Below, in pieces: positions 36,626 to 50,148 of a stretch of 64,000 bases of DNA. The position numbers and the translations under genes were made by a program. The notes below the pieces were generated by a model. That model was not told the DNA's origin, ran no database searches, and saw only the letters and a program-made list of their open reading frames with translations. Every line of letters begins with the position of its first letter. Positions within the stretch are counted from its first letter, which is position 1. The stretch is from Orbilia blumenaviensis. Taxonomy: Eukaryota; Ascomycota; Orbiliomycetes; Orbiliales; Orbiliaceae. Where the stretch lies: assembly GCA_036872755.1 (NCBI GenBank), contig JAVHNS010000001.1, positions 3,410,001-3,474,000 on the forward strand, read 5' to 3'.

Positions 36626-37284
36626 ATCGTAGGCTACAGCAAATCCCCTAGTAGCCCAGCCTTCTCCGGAAACTATCTTCAAAACGAAAGGAAGGATAAT
36701 TTGAAGAGGAAATCTATGTCTAAGAATGGTCCACGAAACCAGTAAGCATATGATGCCTGGAAATGCATAATTGTTATTATCTTTTGGTAGTTGTCTAAGA
36801 GACAGCTTTCAGGGATTTGATATGGAATTGACCACCAGCTTACCACGTCGATTGTAATGTGATAAGGATAACACACCTGGCTAGGAATGAAATTGAAACA
36901 AATGGATTCCCGGCGAGCCAAGGTTGTGATATCGGTAAAGGAGTGGTGGATGTGAATTAAGCTAAAGCCACGGGTATCCTGCCCAATAGTATCCTCAACC
37001 CAGACAACCGGATTGAGAATTGTATCACTTGGTAATGACAGGACGCAAAAAGGATACGTTCCGCAGAACAAGATACAAGGCCTGGATGCTGAACTTAACA
37101 GACAACGGTGAAGCGGTGGGGCCTTTCTTGTAGGTATTAACTTTCGTGTAACGTAATATACGAATAGCAAAAGGATGGTTTTTAGGGCAGTTGATGAATA
37201 TATATTTCTATGTTGCCGATGTCTTCAGAAGAAGATTCTCCAGAGCCCGGAATACGTATCTTGCTTATATATTTTTTTCAAAAG

Positions 37285-37311
37285 AAAAAAAAAAAAAAAA
37301 AAAAAAAAAAA
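37285..37311. repeat. Poly(A) tract A27
   Basis: Uninterrupted A tract about 660 nt upstream of the C2H2 regulator ATG, on the template-opposite strand. Confidence 0.95.
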
Positions 37312-37873
37312 GATATAGGGAAGCTGACCAGATAGTAGGTAGATAATTAAAGAATTCGTTGGTGTCCAAAATGTAAAGGTAAATCGGGTGTTGAAATGAT
37401 ATAATCCACAGATTGGTTCGGAAGGCCGAGGTCTGGTACTACTTCTAGACGGGAGGAAGCCAGGCTACGATTAGCTCATGCCAGCTGAAGACTGAGAGGG
37501 CGGTATGAAAGGACGTCGTGATGCAGTCAGTGTAGTGTAGTGGGTAGTTGTGGATAAGGGTGGATGTGGCAGAAGGCGGCTGCAGGGAAGAAGGGAGTTG
37601 GGCAACGCAGGTCTGTCCGTGTAGAGAAGAAGAAATTATAAATCATGAACGGGAGAGGGTTACAAGCAATGTTCGGGTCCGATCAGGATCCATAGGGCAA
37701 ACACAGCGAAAGCATTATAACCGTGACTCTGAGGGATGGGAAGATCGAATGAGAAAAGAGTGAAGGTATGAAGCCAAATTCCTAGGAGAACGAAAAAGGA
37801 AGTGTAGATGAATGATATTGGGACAGGCACACACACAAAGACACACACAAGGAGGATGAGATGTCGAGTCAAA

Positions 37874-37931
37874 GCAAGGTAAGGTAAGGCAACGTAAGGT
37901 AAGGTAAGGTAAGGTAAGGCAAGGTGAGGTA
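37874..37931. repeat. AAGGT pentanucleotide array
   Basis: About eleven AAGGT-like units, with a few substitutions (AAGGC, AACGT, GAGGT). Two more units follow at 37946-37955. Confidence 0.9.
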
Positions 37932-38593
37932 GCTCAGGTATGTTAAAGGTAAGGTCACTACAGCTACCTAAGTACCTCTCCTACCGCTAGCAGACCAAGT
38001 ACTAGGTATATAGTAATAGTGAATGCAAGTGGTGTATGGCCGGAGATATGTCCAGGCCGACGAGCCCAACAAAAGGAAGGCTGGCTGACTCTGTCCGGAT
38101 GGGCTGCAAAAAAAAAAAGCTCCACTTGAAAAAATGCAACACGGCGGGAAAAGGAACGTACATATGTGAGAGACACACAGAGAGATTGAGTGAGTGTCAG
38201 AGACACCGATGCAATGCCGAGGGGCAGCCAAAGGTTCAGGAAGGGAGGTGGAAGGAGAAGTGGAACTAGAAGTAACGACAGGAACAACGGCGGTAGTGGT
38301 AGAGAGGTGAATATATCAAGTACGAGGCAGGTAGGCAGCCCGTAGGGATATATGAATATGATATCGAATGCGTAGTATAGTAGTATGTATGTATTTTAAT
38401 TTTCTCTCGGGATAAAGGTTGTTCTCGTCCTTGTCTGTGTGAAATCGAATCGAATGAAGCTTCGTCGGACTGACAGCCTTTAATTGGAGTGTCCAAGTTC
38501 AAGTTGGTTAGTTTGAACTCGCCGTGCCGAGAAGTGTTGCCCGCTTCAAGAATGGTCCTTCAATGGATGGATGCAATAACGTACTGACAGTCA

Positions 38594-38626
38594 AGACAGG
38601 ACAAGACAGGACAGGACAGGACAGAC
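38594..38626. repeat. ACAGG pentanucleotide array
   Basis: About six ACAGG or ACAAG units in register. It is followed downstream (38671-38756) by degenerate TACTA/GATGCTGATA-type repeats. Confidence 0.85.
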
Positions 38627-40276
38627 AGCTCCGACGCGCCCGAAGGGAAGGGGAATGGAAGGGGGAAGGGGGCTACTAGTAATACTACTACCGATGCTGA
38701 TAATGATAGTGATGCTGATACTACTGGGTAGTGTAGCGGTACTAGTATACTAGTACGGCGGAAGGAAAGGGGATTCTTATTTCTTATTACATAACAGCCA
38801 TGCCTGGAAACGAAAGCTCACTCACCTATGATGCTCCAAATGTCCACTATCGCGATGCTGCAGTTATAACTCGGAAGTTATCTGATGCAGGCAAAACATG
38901 TACTGTGCAGTATCTTCTTTTTTTCCTTGCTAGGGTTTAAAAACTCTCGATGTTTGTCGTCTTCGTCGTCTTCGTCGTCAAATTAAAAGCCAGAGAACAG
39001 ATAGGTAGGGAAAAAAACTAAAAAAAAAAAAAAAAAAAAAAACTCTGCAGCAGCAGGTTCGTTCTTACGGAACTGACAGCGCTGAGACCGGCCTCTGCGC
39101 TTAAAAGTCAGGAGCCCCGAAAGGAAACCTTATTGATTGGGCGATCTTCGAAAGAATCAGAGTTGCTAGTTGCAGTACGTTTTGAACCTCAACTGTTTGT
39201 CGAATAGCGAACAGGTATGCGGTATTCCGATAGCACTGTAATCCGTCGCTATTTAGCAGTAATTCGAAATTCCGTAGTCCGAAAAGACTTAAGACTGTTA
39301 ATGCTGGCAGAACAGACAGGCAGGTGCGCTGCAGATGCAGTTGGGGTCGGTCTGCTGCCTTTGCCGGTCGAGTTGAAGTTATGAGTGGCTGTATGTATGG
39401 AAATGCAAGCAAGATGCCGTGAAGGGTCTTGTTTCTTTCATACCTAGTCTGGTCAGACTTAGTAAACGACTTAAAGTACTGTACTTATTCCTGCATGTAT
39501 CCTCTGCTTTACATATACTGTGGCGGGTGGGGCCCAGAACGATTGACGCTAAAAGTCGCACCATCCCTGCTCCCAGATTCACGAAAGCCTGCCAGCCTGC
39601 CCGTCTAAAAGGCGCAATGGGAACCTGACAATGGCCACCCTGGAATCTTGTTCCTCTGCTGTCTCCTATCGACAAGAGCACTCGGTCGGGTGCTAGCTTA
39701 TACGAGCTGCTGGCCTAGGTCTGTTCCTATTTCGAGATACAGCGCATCAAAAGGGTTCGTTTCGTTCTCGTCCGTCCCTTCGGCTCCTGCCTGAAATCAA
39801 GCGCTGCCAACATGATGTCAAAATGCAAAGTTCCGGAACGTTTGTGGATACCCACGTACGTTACGGGATTATATCGATTACGATAGCAATAACCTCATCG
39901 TATGATTTTTATTCAGATCCGTATCAGATTGTTCAACGTTGGGCGGAGCAGCCTAGCTACTTAACTAAACCACTTTTTCTAACAGTTGTTTAGTAAAGAA
40001 GAGCAAGAAAGAGAAAGAAAGCAAAAAAACAAAAAAAAGAATCATCCAACATGATTGAACGGCCGGAGCCACCCCCAAGATCACCGATATTATAACTCGG
40101 CTCCAGAAGAAACAACAATGCCCCAGGTTAAGTTATTTGTCCACCACTACCGGTTAAGCCTCCCGAACATCTCTTAACTTCATCCGTCTTTGGCAGCTTC
40201 TACGTAGCGCCATCAAGGCTTCAACCATTAATATTTCAACCTAGTCATACAATATTGATACATATAGCCACAGGTT

Positions 40277-40301
40277 AAAAAAAAAAAAAAAAAAAAAAAA
40301 A
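40277..40301. repeat. Poly(A) tract A25
   Basis: Uninterrupted A tract in the 10 kb gene-free interval, flanked on both sides by AGGTTAA (AGGTT before, AGGTTAAG after), a short direct repeat at its borders. Confidence 0.9.
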
Positions 40302-43300
40302 GGTTAAGTACCCTCCCTCACATTTTACGGCTTCCTTGACAAAAACCATCCCATCGTCAATACCGTCTACCAGCATACCCCCCAACTGCGTCTTTAATAC
40401 ACCACTTCTAAGACCTCAAGAACGTGGATTGGCTGCAGCAGACAGAGATCAACAAGGGTCCCCGATGGACCTTTCCCGCTTTACGATAGCTCAGGATTTA
40501 AACTTGGTATGACGAGAAAAAAACACGCACATCCTGCTAGCCCGTTCGCACGGGTCTCCCACCAACATGGTAGGTTGAAAACCTGCACGAGAAATATGCG
40601 GTAAATGGCCGGGAAAGACTCTCTTTCCCTCGACGCTTTTCTTTTCCTGCTCGCTAAGGTGGGCAAGCACGGGCAACAGCACCATATTTGGATATTTCTT
40701 TACTTTGCTTGAGTTTCCTAGCCTTGAGGAGGGGCTCTACAGATATCATACATATTTCCATGACCTGTACAGTTCCCCTCATAACTCCACTCCACTGCAT
40801 GAGATTACTTTATATTCATGGAAATGCGACGGCCTTAGACTGTACCTGTGACGATGCCATCGCTTCGTTTTCAGTTGAATCTGAGACGATTCTCAGACAC
40901 AAGTTACCCACTTCTGAACTATCAGCCCGTCATCACATTTCTGTCTCTTTAGATGTTCTACATATTGCGTGTCTACATCCCTGCTCTCTATTCCTTCCCT
41001 CACACCACGTCTTCCTCTTTCCCATTCATTTTGCTTTGCTTTTCTGGTTGTCGAAAAGCAAAAAAGTCTTTGGCTATAAACTGTGTGGTGCAGTGCAGAA
41101 CTGCAGGCAGCTCTTCTGCTAGCTTTGTCCATGTTCGACTCTGTACATGTGAACGTTTCTTTCTTGCTGCGCTCCCACACTGAATATCTTCAGTCTTTCC
41201 GTATCCGAGTCAACTCGTGAACTCGACGAAGTAGACCACCGAGCCTGAACCCAATATACGCCACACATGTGCCTGCGGAACTGCCCACGCCGGTTGAAAA
41301 AAAAAAAAAAAAACCCCCCAGTTGTTAGCCTATAGCCAACTTCCCGCGATATACCACCATCGTGGCAAGAGCTTCCCTAACCAACAGAAAAGCCATTAGA
41401 AAAAGCCATTAGGGAATTATAGTGCTCAAAAAAAAATCAACCTTTATGTTATCGACAAGGGCTAGACGGATAACAAGCTCCGTCGCCGGCAACCCCCGTG
41501 CGACAGCAACCGCCCGTCCTTCACCAGTGTATCGTCTCGCTATTTGAGAGTGGCTGCCGAAAAAGCGACCAGGGAACACCCAACTTAACCAGGCGAGCGA
41601 CATGGAGCAGACGGTAAGCTAAGCTCGCCATTTATGCGGCAAACCGAACTGTGCTTCTCCCCATGCCTGTTGGTCATGTTGGCTGTCACGATGCTACTAC
41701 GATGATGGCATTTGACAGGTTACTAACTTTCAAACTGAGAATAAATCCTTTGGATTTGTCGATGATCGATATCGTGATAAGCAGATGCTGGAAAGAAAAA
41801 AATTTTTCTTTGATGATGTGTCGACGATATTCCATTTTAAAACTTCACTTCCTCGTAGACGATCGGATCCACTATATTGAAAGGAACGAAAGAACGAAAC
41901 AGGTCAAATTCAATATCCAGTTCGGCTTAACTCGGCCCTGGGGGACGACAAATCAGCGGAGCTCAAGGGAATTGATCATCCATGTTGGTGGACAGATTTC
42001 GAAAAGAAAAGAAGAGTTTTTTCTCTAGTTTCCAATCTTGCTTTTGACATATAACAAAAACGGGTGGGGATCCACATTCGCGGCCTGCTAGCTAGCTTAG
42101 ACTCGACTTTGTAAAACGACTGTGACATCCTTGTAGACGAAGCCGCCATGGAACCTAATCAGACAACTGATCAGACAACTCGAAGCAGCAATCGATCGTT
42201 GGCGACCTTGTAGACGATTTGCAACTTGCATATGGGTGGGTCTTGGAGCTTCGGAAGATCGTTTCGTGGAATGCTTTCAAATCTCGTTGAAAACGCCTCC
42301 TCGGGGTTTTTCCATAGCTTTGAGTTCTTGAAATTTTGATACAAGTTTTGAAAACAAATTGCTATAGAACGAAATTTCTTTTGCCTTAGCGGGATCCTCG
42401 ATTCCCTGCATCAGGAGCACCGATTTGCCTTCGAAACCTTCCCGGCGAATTCGCTTGATGGCACCGTTTTCCCACTGTCTCTCATCGTTGCCAGACAGCC
42501 GCAATGACCATTAGATTACTTTGATGAAGGAGGCTAATGATTTGGGGGTGGTGTTGCGCCCTGCAGGACCAAGCAATCGAATGTCCAGACTGCATCTTTC
42601 CCAGATCCACATATAGTAGGTGGGCTTACCATTCCGGTGTCGAGGTGTAAGGCTCGCATCGATGTCCTGCCCTTGAATCCTAACTAACCATGCCTGCAGT
42701 TGATCACGCGTTCCGGAACATTTTTCTTAACCCAGCCATTGCAGCTCGTTCAGCAAACGTGCCTCCCGGGTTCAAACCAGTTCAATATCGAGGCCTTACT
42801 ATTCTTATTATAGTAGACTAAACTTACTTCTTCTTCACGATCATTTTTAAACCCCCAACTTTTTGTTCTGTCCGGATTACCGAGTTTGTTAGCTGATAGA
42901 ATTCAACAGTTCGCTTTGTCAAGTCGTTTCTCGGAGAAACCTGGGAGTTAAGGTCCGTTAGCTTATCGACTTGCCTAGACCCGCCAGCTCGCCTGTGATA
43001 CTGATACTGATATGATCCGATATCATTGACACCATTGCATTGCATATAACTTGAGGGACAAATGAGCTGTCAAAATCAACCTGCCTCTACGATAATCTAT
43101 ATGCAATGCATCACCGATGAAGCCTCAAAAAAGTATCTCCGAATTAGAGATTAGCAAAAAAATCAGACGAATCCTTGACGGCTTGAGCCGGCGTGCGGCC
43201 CATCCTTCTGTGCGTTTTTTTCTCTCCCTTTTCTTCGTTCCGTTCATTCTTTCCTCTCTCACCTTGCAGCAATGCTTGCAGCCTCGTGCAAGAAAAAGAG

Positions 43301-46300
43301 GTGCGTGAAATATTGCCCGACCTATCAAATCTCCTAGTACCGAGCTACTAGTAGACTACTGCAAGGCTGTATGTACGGTGGTATGCAATCGTATTTTTCT
43401 TCCAAAGCTTCTAGCTACATACATAGAATATTAAATTGCCGGCCCTCCGTGTCACATTTTATTGCATGCTGCCTGTGCTTTTTCTTTTCTCTGCTACTTG
43501 CATAGAACGGGACATGGGGAAACCTTAGAATACTGGCGGGTTTCGCGCCAAATAATACTTTCGCTATAATCAAGTCAGTCCCACTAAAAAAGCTAGGTGA
43601 AGGGCTACAATGCATGTAGTGGGCTTTTTGGAGCATTTTTCTGGAAAGGAAAAGGAAACTGCACGCTCTCGCTTTTTCTGGCCATACATAAGATCGGTGG
43701 GAGCTGCATGATGCGGCTTGTGCTTCTGTGAGAACAAAAACGGCTCCACTACATATACTGGTCATGACAAGGGGTTAAAGTAGATTGATTGCTTCAAAAC
43801 GGTCAGCTGATGGGTGTCTCTGGAGGAAGAAATGAAAAAAGGTTTTTGAGCACGGATACCTCGTAGGAGATGCTTCCCGAAAATCCACCCCCAGCATAAA
43901 AGGGAAGTCCGGGGTAAACAAAGACGTCTAATTCGTGAGGATATCCTGTTCGAGACGAGCGCTATAGAGAAAGAGAAAAAGTTATGATACTGCATGAATT
44001 GTGATACAGCCTCGTTTTTTTTTGTGACATGCATGGGGTAGAGGAAAACGGGCGATATTGGATTTCCCCTGTTAAGTTATTGCATGAACTCGGATGCGCA
44101 GGCTTGTTGAAGCTTGTCAATGCCTGTTGGGGGTGGCGTTGGAATATCGATAAGGAAGCAGCAGACGATGTCATGTCCCACCATTGAAGTCGCTTTGGTG
44201 GAAATAGAGCTTTTGGGTCTCTTATTTTTTTAGCCATTGAGCATTTGCATTTCGCATTCAAGTTGCACAGTCCCACATCAACACAAAATCACTCGATAGT
44301 TTTCCTCCAAGCCTTTGATATCAAATTTCCCTCAACCCAAGACCAACGTCTATCCCTGAACATCTCTGTTGACACAGAGAATTCCACAGTGCTCCCCGAT
44401 TCCGAAGCGCACTATAGCCTAACAGCGGATATAGTCACTCAGCCATGGATGGCTTGTCCACAAAATCCGGGGTAACGGGGAGTCGCAAAATGCTGAGCCA
44501 GAGAGACGGGTAAATGGACACACCCAAGCCTTGGGATACATATTGATATAGCCAAAAAGTCTGACTCGGATATTTTCTACTACAAAATCCGAATGCTGGA
44601 TATGGAGAAGACACTATGTCCTATTTGGCGTGGGTTTCGTCCAACTTTGATTATAATGAGTTTTGGCTCCAGCGCAATGCCGCAACTTAGATGTGATGGT
44701 CTGGATGAGATGTGCGAAATCTTCACATATCGACAGATGGAAAAGGACGTCGTGCGAAAAGTAAATGCAAGTACTAAAGCTTCAAGCATACATATACGTA
44801 TGCACCTTCGTATCACGATAAACGAGAAGCGGGCCCAAGATCCTTACGGCCATCCCCTTTCCTCGATCGCTGGTATCGGCCTTTAGATCAAAAGTAAGGT
44901 CTTATCTAATCTTAGCATCATGCAGGATCGATCTGATATTCCTTTTTCCTACCCGCGGAGAATTTTTAAAATTCTTTCTTTTTTGTAAACCCTTGCACGT
45001 GGGTTTAGGATTTTTCTTTTCGTCCGATGTTTTGTCTGTCGTGATGGCTCTTGATTTGTGGGTGTCAACTTGTCTTTGACGTCAATTCATGAGAGGATAT
45101 CGAAATGCGGGGTTGAGAGACACTATTGTGCGATCTAGGCCTTTGAGACTTGTGGCGTATGAAATACAGCCATTGGGTAAGAGCTTAGAGGGGTCTCGAG
45201 GAAAGCCTCCTATTAATCTTAGATTAGATAAGGAGGGAGAGGAGGGGTAATTTGAAATTTTTATATGCATGGCATGCATGGAACTGGTTACCCCGCTCCG
45301 TGATGCAGATATCGGACGATTGGCTTTTTAGGGACCGAGCTCTGTGAGACGCGATCGTTTCGGGAGACCGTTATGGATTCAACGGGCTAAAGGATATGTC
45401 CGTTCCCGTATATTTAGACTTTCGGGTTGAGGCTTATCAATAACTTCAAGGCGGATTTTGCTTCCGTAGATATCATGGTTTCCAGATGCTTCGTTGCCTT
45501 GAAGGCAAAGAGACTCGAGGATTAGTATGCATAGGACTTGCATTGTATCTAGTTGTAGATACGTAAATGAGAGTATTATGGACCCTAGATGATCCCAATT
45601 AACCCTGATAAAAGTGAGCTGTCATTTTCAATCAATCTCTTTTACATCATTGAGAGAATTTCGAGTAAGAAAAAAAAAATTTTTTTCTCGAATAGAGCTA
45701 CGTCGACATAGCTTAATTTTCGTGTTGGGGTGGAGTTCTTCTGCAAGAATCCTCCAATATCAGACCACATTGCAACATGCAACAATGACAGCATGCAACC
45801 CGATCCAGTCCAATCCGCGAAGGGGTCCGTACTATACTTATGCACCTGCCGGACCCTCGCAGCTCAGAAGAATTAAGAATGGGAACGGAATCAAGAAACC
45901 GAGAACCTTACTCTGGAACCGAACCGTATGGAGCTTCATGCGTTATCGATAGGGAACACGGACAGTTCCCGAGGTTGCTTGGCAAGCGCCGGATTTTTTT
46001 TTAAACGATGGGATTCTTGGTACCGATGCATGAACCGATAATCTGATAAAGGCGAATCAGGTGGGCTTCCTTGAAAAGTACGTATCTATTGCATTTGGGA
46101 GGTGGGCCCAGCCCCTTGAGTCGTCAGCGCTCGAGTAAGTGAATGCATGAGCTAGTTTTTTTTTGATAATAAGTACTACGTACTACCTACATGGTGGCGT
46201 TCTGATGGTGAAGCGGACAGCTGACTTACTCGCCATATCGAATAAGACACCTGTGAAGATAATTTTGAGACAGGCCGTATTCAGATACGAGCATGCAATC

Positions 46301-46892
46301 GGGGCGCTGTCTAGGAGTGCAGTGCTAAACCTGCTACTCGATCTGATACCTGCATTGTCGGGTGCGAAGTAGGCAATATCGAAATATCGTGAAGTCTAGG
46401 CACACGGCACAACCTCACGGCTGGCCAGCTGGAGAGATCACATTCGCGATCCCCAACCGACCTCCCCAATACGTGCACCGTTTGGACCAGGCTGGACCTT
46501 AGCTACCTTCGGTTCTCGATAGAGTTGACCGGATTTGGAGGATACCCGTCCAGCAGCCTTCTTCCCTGCCCAGAGCTGAGGTATGCGCTTGGCACAAAAC
46601 AAGAATCAGGACAAGAGCCCCCAAGAACCCGAATTTCGGTTCAGGCACATACAAGGACCCTAAATTTGACCATCAAATCATCACGCTCTGCAGAAAGACA
46701 TCGCGTTTCCTTCAGACCACCTTATTTGCTGCAGCCCCCCCGCAATTCACCTGACTGCTACTATACTTACCCGAATCCTCCGACTCTGAAGATCATGGAT
46801 TGAATCTTGCATACAAATCGATGCGACCAGCGAGAAATGCTGAACCAACCCCTGGACCCCTCCCCTAATCCGTGATTCACCATCGAGAGGAC

Positions 46893-49800
46893 ATGGCGCC
46901 GCAAGCTCCTACTCCGACGACTCTATGGACCAGTCCGGTATCTGTAGCGCCGTCACCAACTATTCCGATCACTCTCCCGGGTGTTACCCCGTTCGTGGCG
47001 GCGGCGATATGGCGGGAATCACCGACTCCCGGTGGCTACGACCCCTCCTGCACACCTTACGTATGTCCGACGGAGTTTTCCAGGAAGAACTATATTGGAA
47101 GGGGAGGATGTGTATACTGATATAGGGCGATATATACACAGATTCTTCCGTCTCTTGGACTCATTAAAATCGCCCCGAATACCACAATTACCTTAGAAGC
47201 CGACGCTACATTTACCCCGATATGTCTAATCAACGACACGTTGTCCTATCTCGACAGTAACAGTAGTCTGGGACCCCGAGTGCCGCAATCCGATTTACGG
47301 GACCCTTTTTACTCGAGTATGCAGGAACTTGGTTGGAGCTGCCCTATTCGGAGGAATGATGGCTAACTTCACGACAACAACCCAGGTTCAATACCTATGG
47401 CGTATGCAATCGGCGGCACTACAGTTCTGGCTTACATCTTACTTATAATTCTCTTAATATCACCACCTGGATCACGACCTATCTTTCAAAAAGCCGCCAC
47501 TCTTACTGTTGTTATATCGCTTACCATTGCTTGGGCCGAGTTGAACGAGATTGTGGAATATCAACACGCACATGGATACTCAAACGGCGCACAAATACGG
47601 GTACATATTCTCAAAGGGCTTAAGATACAGATAGTGAGAGTGATATCGGATACATTTCTATACCTCGCGCAAGTTCAAACCCTCATACGACTCTTTCCCC
47701 GGCATCGCGAAAAGCTGGTCATAAAATGGGCCGGTCTTGTTTTAATTGTCCTCGACACGGTTTTCAATGTCATCAACAACTTTTTCTCCAAAAAGGGATC
47801 TCCGAAAAGTTTCTTGGACGCAATACCGGCCCTATCGTATCTTTTACAAATAGCTTTGTCATTACTCTATGCATGCTGTGTGCTGTATTACATGTTCAGT
47901 CACAGGCAGTTTTCGGTTATGATGCCTTGGTCAATCCATAATCGGCATAAATATGCGGGAGATACATCTAAAGTAGCAATGCCGCTTATTGCATTGGTTA
48001 CAACGGCCACGATATTTGTTCCTCTTGTGTTTTTTGTGGTGGATATTTCGAATCAAGATCTTGCTGGTTGGGGTGATTTCGTTAGATGGGTAAATTTTTG
48101 CAGTTCACTTCTTACCTTGAGACTAATGCTGATTGCGGGAATAGATCGGTGCTTGTGCCGCAAGTGTGATAGTCTGGGAAATGGCGGATAGGATAGAATA
48201 TTTCGAAAAACAGACTATACATGCTGGCATATTAGGCCGTCAAGTGTTTGAAGGGGACGAAATGCTCCATGGAATTGGAGGGCGGGTTGTCGACTGGGGT
48301 GGTAGTAACCGTAGCGATAAAGGTGATGGACCTGGTGGCGATGGCGGTGCTGGTGGAGCCCTTGGTCGTCCCTTGAATTCTGACGAAAAGATGGGATATG
48401 TGTTAAACTCGGAGGCGCACAAGAAAGGGAAGCACCCGGATAATTCGCCTGGACGCCCAACACCGCCGCTATCAATGGCTGCGTCGGGTTCTACGACATA
48501 CGTTATAAGAGTGCACCAAACACAAACGCCACCGAGCCAGGTCGCCCGGCCGGGTAGTACAGTCAGCAGATCGACATCATCAGCACGCGAGACGAATCGT
48601 GGAACGAGCACTATTAGCGACCTTGCGATCAGCCCCGCAAACACGCCTTCGAATGAAACCGGAACGAGTGGTGTTAGACGAGCCATCACGTTTTCGGATG
48701 ACGGTCCTCCGTTAACGGATTCCCCAGGAGCCGGGCCGTCGAAGAATCTTTCTCATACGTATCGGACAGGACAGGCTCCTTTTAACCCTGAAGATTTTTC
48801 AGCAGGGGGCTCGGGTTCTCATGGGCCGCTGGGGCTTGGGAAGAGTCTTGCATTTTTGAAGTGGTTCCGTAGAGGAGAAGGGAAGCCGAATTGGCCGGCG
48901 AAAAGGATCCCGGAGGATGTTGATGATGGGAATACAAGGCATGAGTCTGCGCTTGGTCAGCAAGTGATTTCTCATGATCCACCGTCGAATCATATTTCAG
49001 CTCAGAGCTCAACAGAAGACGATACGTTTGGGGATCATCATTCTATAGATCCGGAAATACAGAGCCGTTCTTCGCCAGCGCATGTGAGACAGATCTCACT
49101 GGACCATGGCAATGAGCAGCATCAACATCATGAGCATCAGCATCAGCATCAGTATCAGAACCAACATCAGCACCAGCACCAAAATCAGTACCAACATCAG
49201 CCTTCACCTAATGAGGACGCGGATGATGAAGAACGGAAACCGGCATCGTCTTCCCTTCTTAAAAGCCTCTTAAAACGGAAACCTTCCGCCAAGGGAACAA
49301 AGCAGTGCGAACCATTTCCAATTACATATATTCCTGCGCAACCCCGAGGTAGCAATCCGGTAAACCCGCAGGACGTGGAAAACGCGCGCACTCGGGAACT
49401 CGAGCGGATCCGTGCCGGCGGCAGTAGTAACCAAAGCAGCTCCGAAGGCACATCCGGTAGTAATTCTAGCACTAGTGATGGAATGGTCACCAGATTTGAA
49501 CAGCATCCTAGCCAAAGAAGTGTGCGAGCTACGCCGGGAACAGATTCCCTCAATCGCTCGTCAGCATCACCGGCGTCTCGATTGAGGCATTCTGTCGACT
49601 TTGACTTGCCAGAGGGAAGCGCAACGGGTACAACGGGGCCACCGGTTTCGCCTAGACGACATATGCACAGTCATAGTGCCAGCGGAACACAGAACATCAC
49701 ACCTCCGCCTCCGGTAACAAGATCTTCCACGGCTTCCCCTACTGGCAGCGCTAGAACGTCATCGACAGGTTCCTGGCAATACCGGGCTGCACCAAATACT

Positions 49801-50148
49801 GGCGGTGTAAGAATGGCACCTATAAACCCTCGGCCATATAATCCAAATGAAGGAAACCACCACGTACAAGGCCCCACGCACTCACACTCGCTTTCCCATT
49901 CGCATATACCTCAACATCAAGTCGTACCACATCAACCAGAAGGCATAGGCCCGAACATACCAACGTCATCGAAGAGTGCAGCTCCTACAAAACCATTAGG
50001 ACGCCCTCTGGATCCAATAGTGATACCAGAAGAGGCTGAAGGCTCATCCATGGCGAGTATTAAAGGAGCTGACCATAGTGCAGACGAACAAGAGATACAA
50101 TACCCAAATATAACGGGGAATAAAGGTAAAGGGAGAGGGGATGAATAG
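46893..50148 (+). CDS. palH: PalH/Rim21 ambient-pH sensor (1016 aa)
   Basis: Seven-span plasma membrane protein that senses alkaline pH and, with the arrestin PalF/Rim8, starts the Pal/Rim cascade leading to PacC/Rim101 proteolysis. Four exons: 46893-47060, 47142-47316, 47386-48089, 48145-50148; phases close on 1017 codons. Family features: N-terminal extracellular CTPY...LPSLG...LEADATFTPIC segment; RDPFYSSSIPMAYAIGGTTV leading into span 1; RVISDTFLYLAQVQTLIRLF and RHREK loop; DAIPALSYLLQIALSLLYA; VFFVVDISNQDLAGWGDFVRW; then ASVIVWEMADRIE and GILGRQVFEGDEML after the last span. The cytosolic tail (about 380-1016) is long, Ser/Pro-rich and disordered, with a His/Gln run near 670-702. Translating straight through the last intron gives a false stop at 48189; the splice to ATCGGTGC at 48145 restores the family sequence. 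Confidence 0.95.
49111..49200 (+). repeat. palH: His/Gln-rich coding repeat in palH tail
   Basis: About 30 codons made almost only of CAT/CAC, CAG/CAA, AAT/AAC and TAT/TAC encode alternating His-Gln with some Asn and Tyr (residues about 670-702). This CAN-type trinucleotide expansion lies in the disordered cytosolic tail. Confidence 0.9.

Larger units (their letters stand above)
36626..46892. promoter_or_regulatory. 10.3 kb gene-free divergent interval between the C2H2 regulator and palH
   Basis: No coding region is supported on either strand. The interval holds A27 (37285-37311), an AAGGT pentamer array (about 37874-37931), an ACAGG array (about 38594-38626), A23 (39020-39042), A25 (40277-40301) and A17 (about 41298-41315). 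Open frames of 90-165 codons exist (36679-37170 -, 41651-42028 +, 44593-44886 +) but show no family motif and no splice partners I could support. Long upstream regions are common for fungal regulatory genes and can hold 5'-UTR introns or non-coding transcripts, but this cannot be shown from sequence alone. Confidence 0.45.

Noticed and set aside
36679..37170. 163-codon minus-strand frame upstream of the C2H2 regulator
   Set aside because: No domain and a composition typical of chance frames; out of frame with the regulator's first exon.
46525..46803. Possible upstream ORF of palH
   Set aside because: The frame begins with TTG rather than ATG and has no start context; not a credible uORF.
48090..48191. 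Apparent stop (48189-48191) splitting palH into two genes
   Set aside because: It is an intron (48090-48144): splicing to ATCGGTGC at 48145 restores the conserved PalH sequence across the last membrane span.
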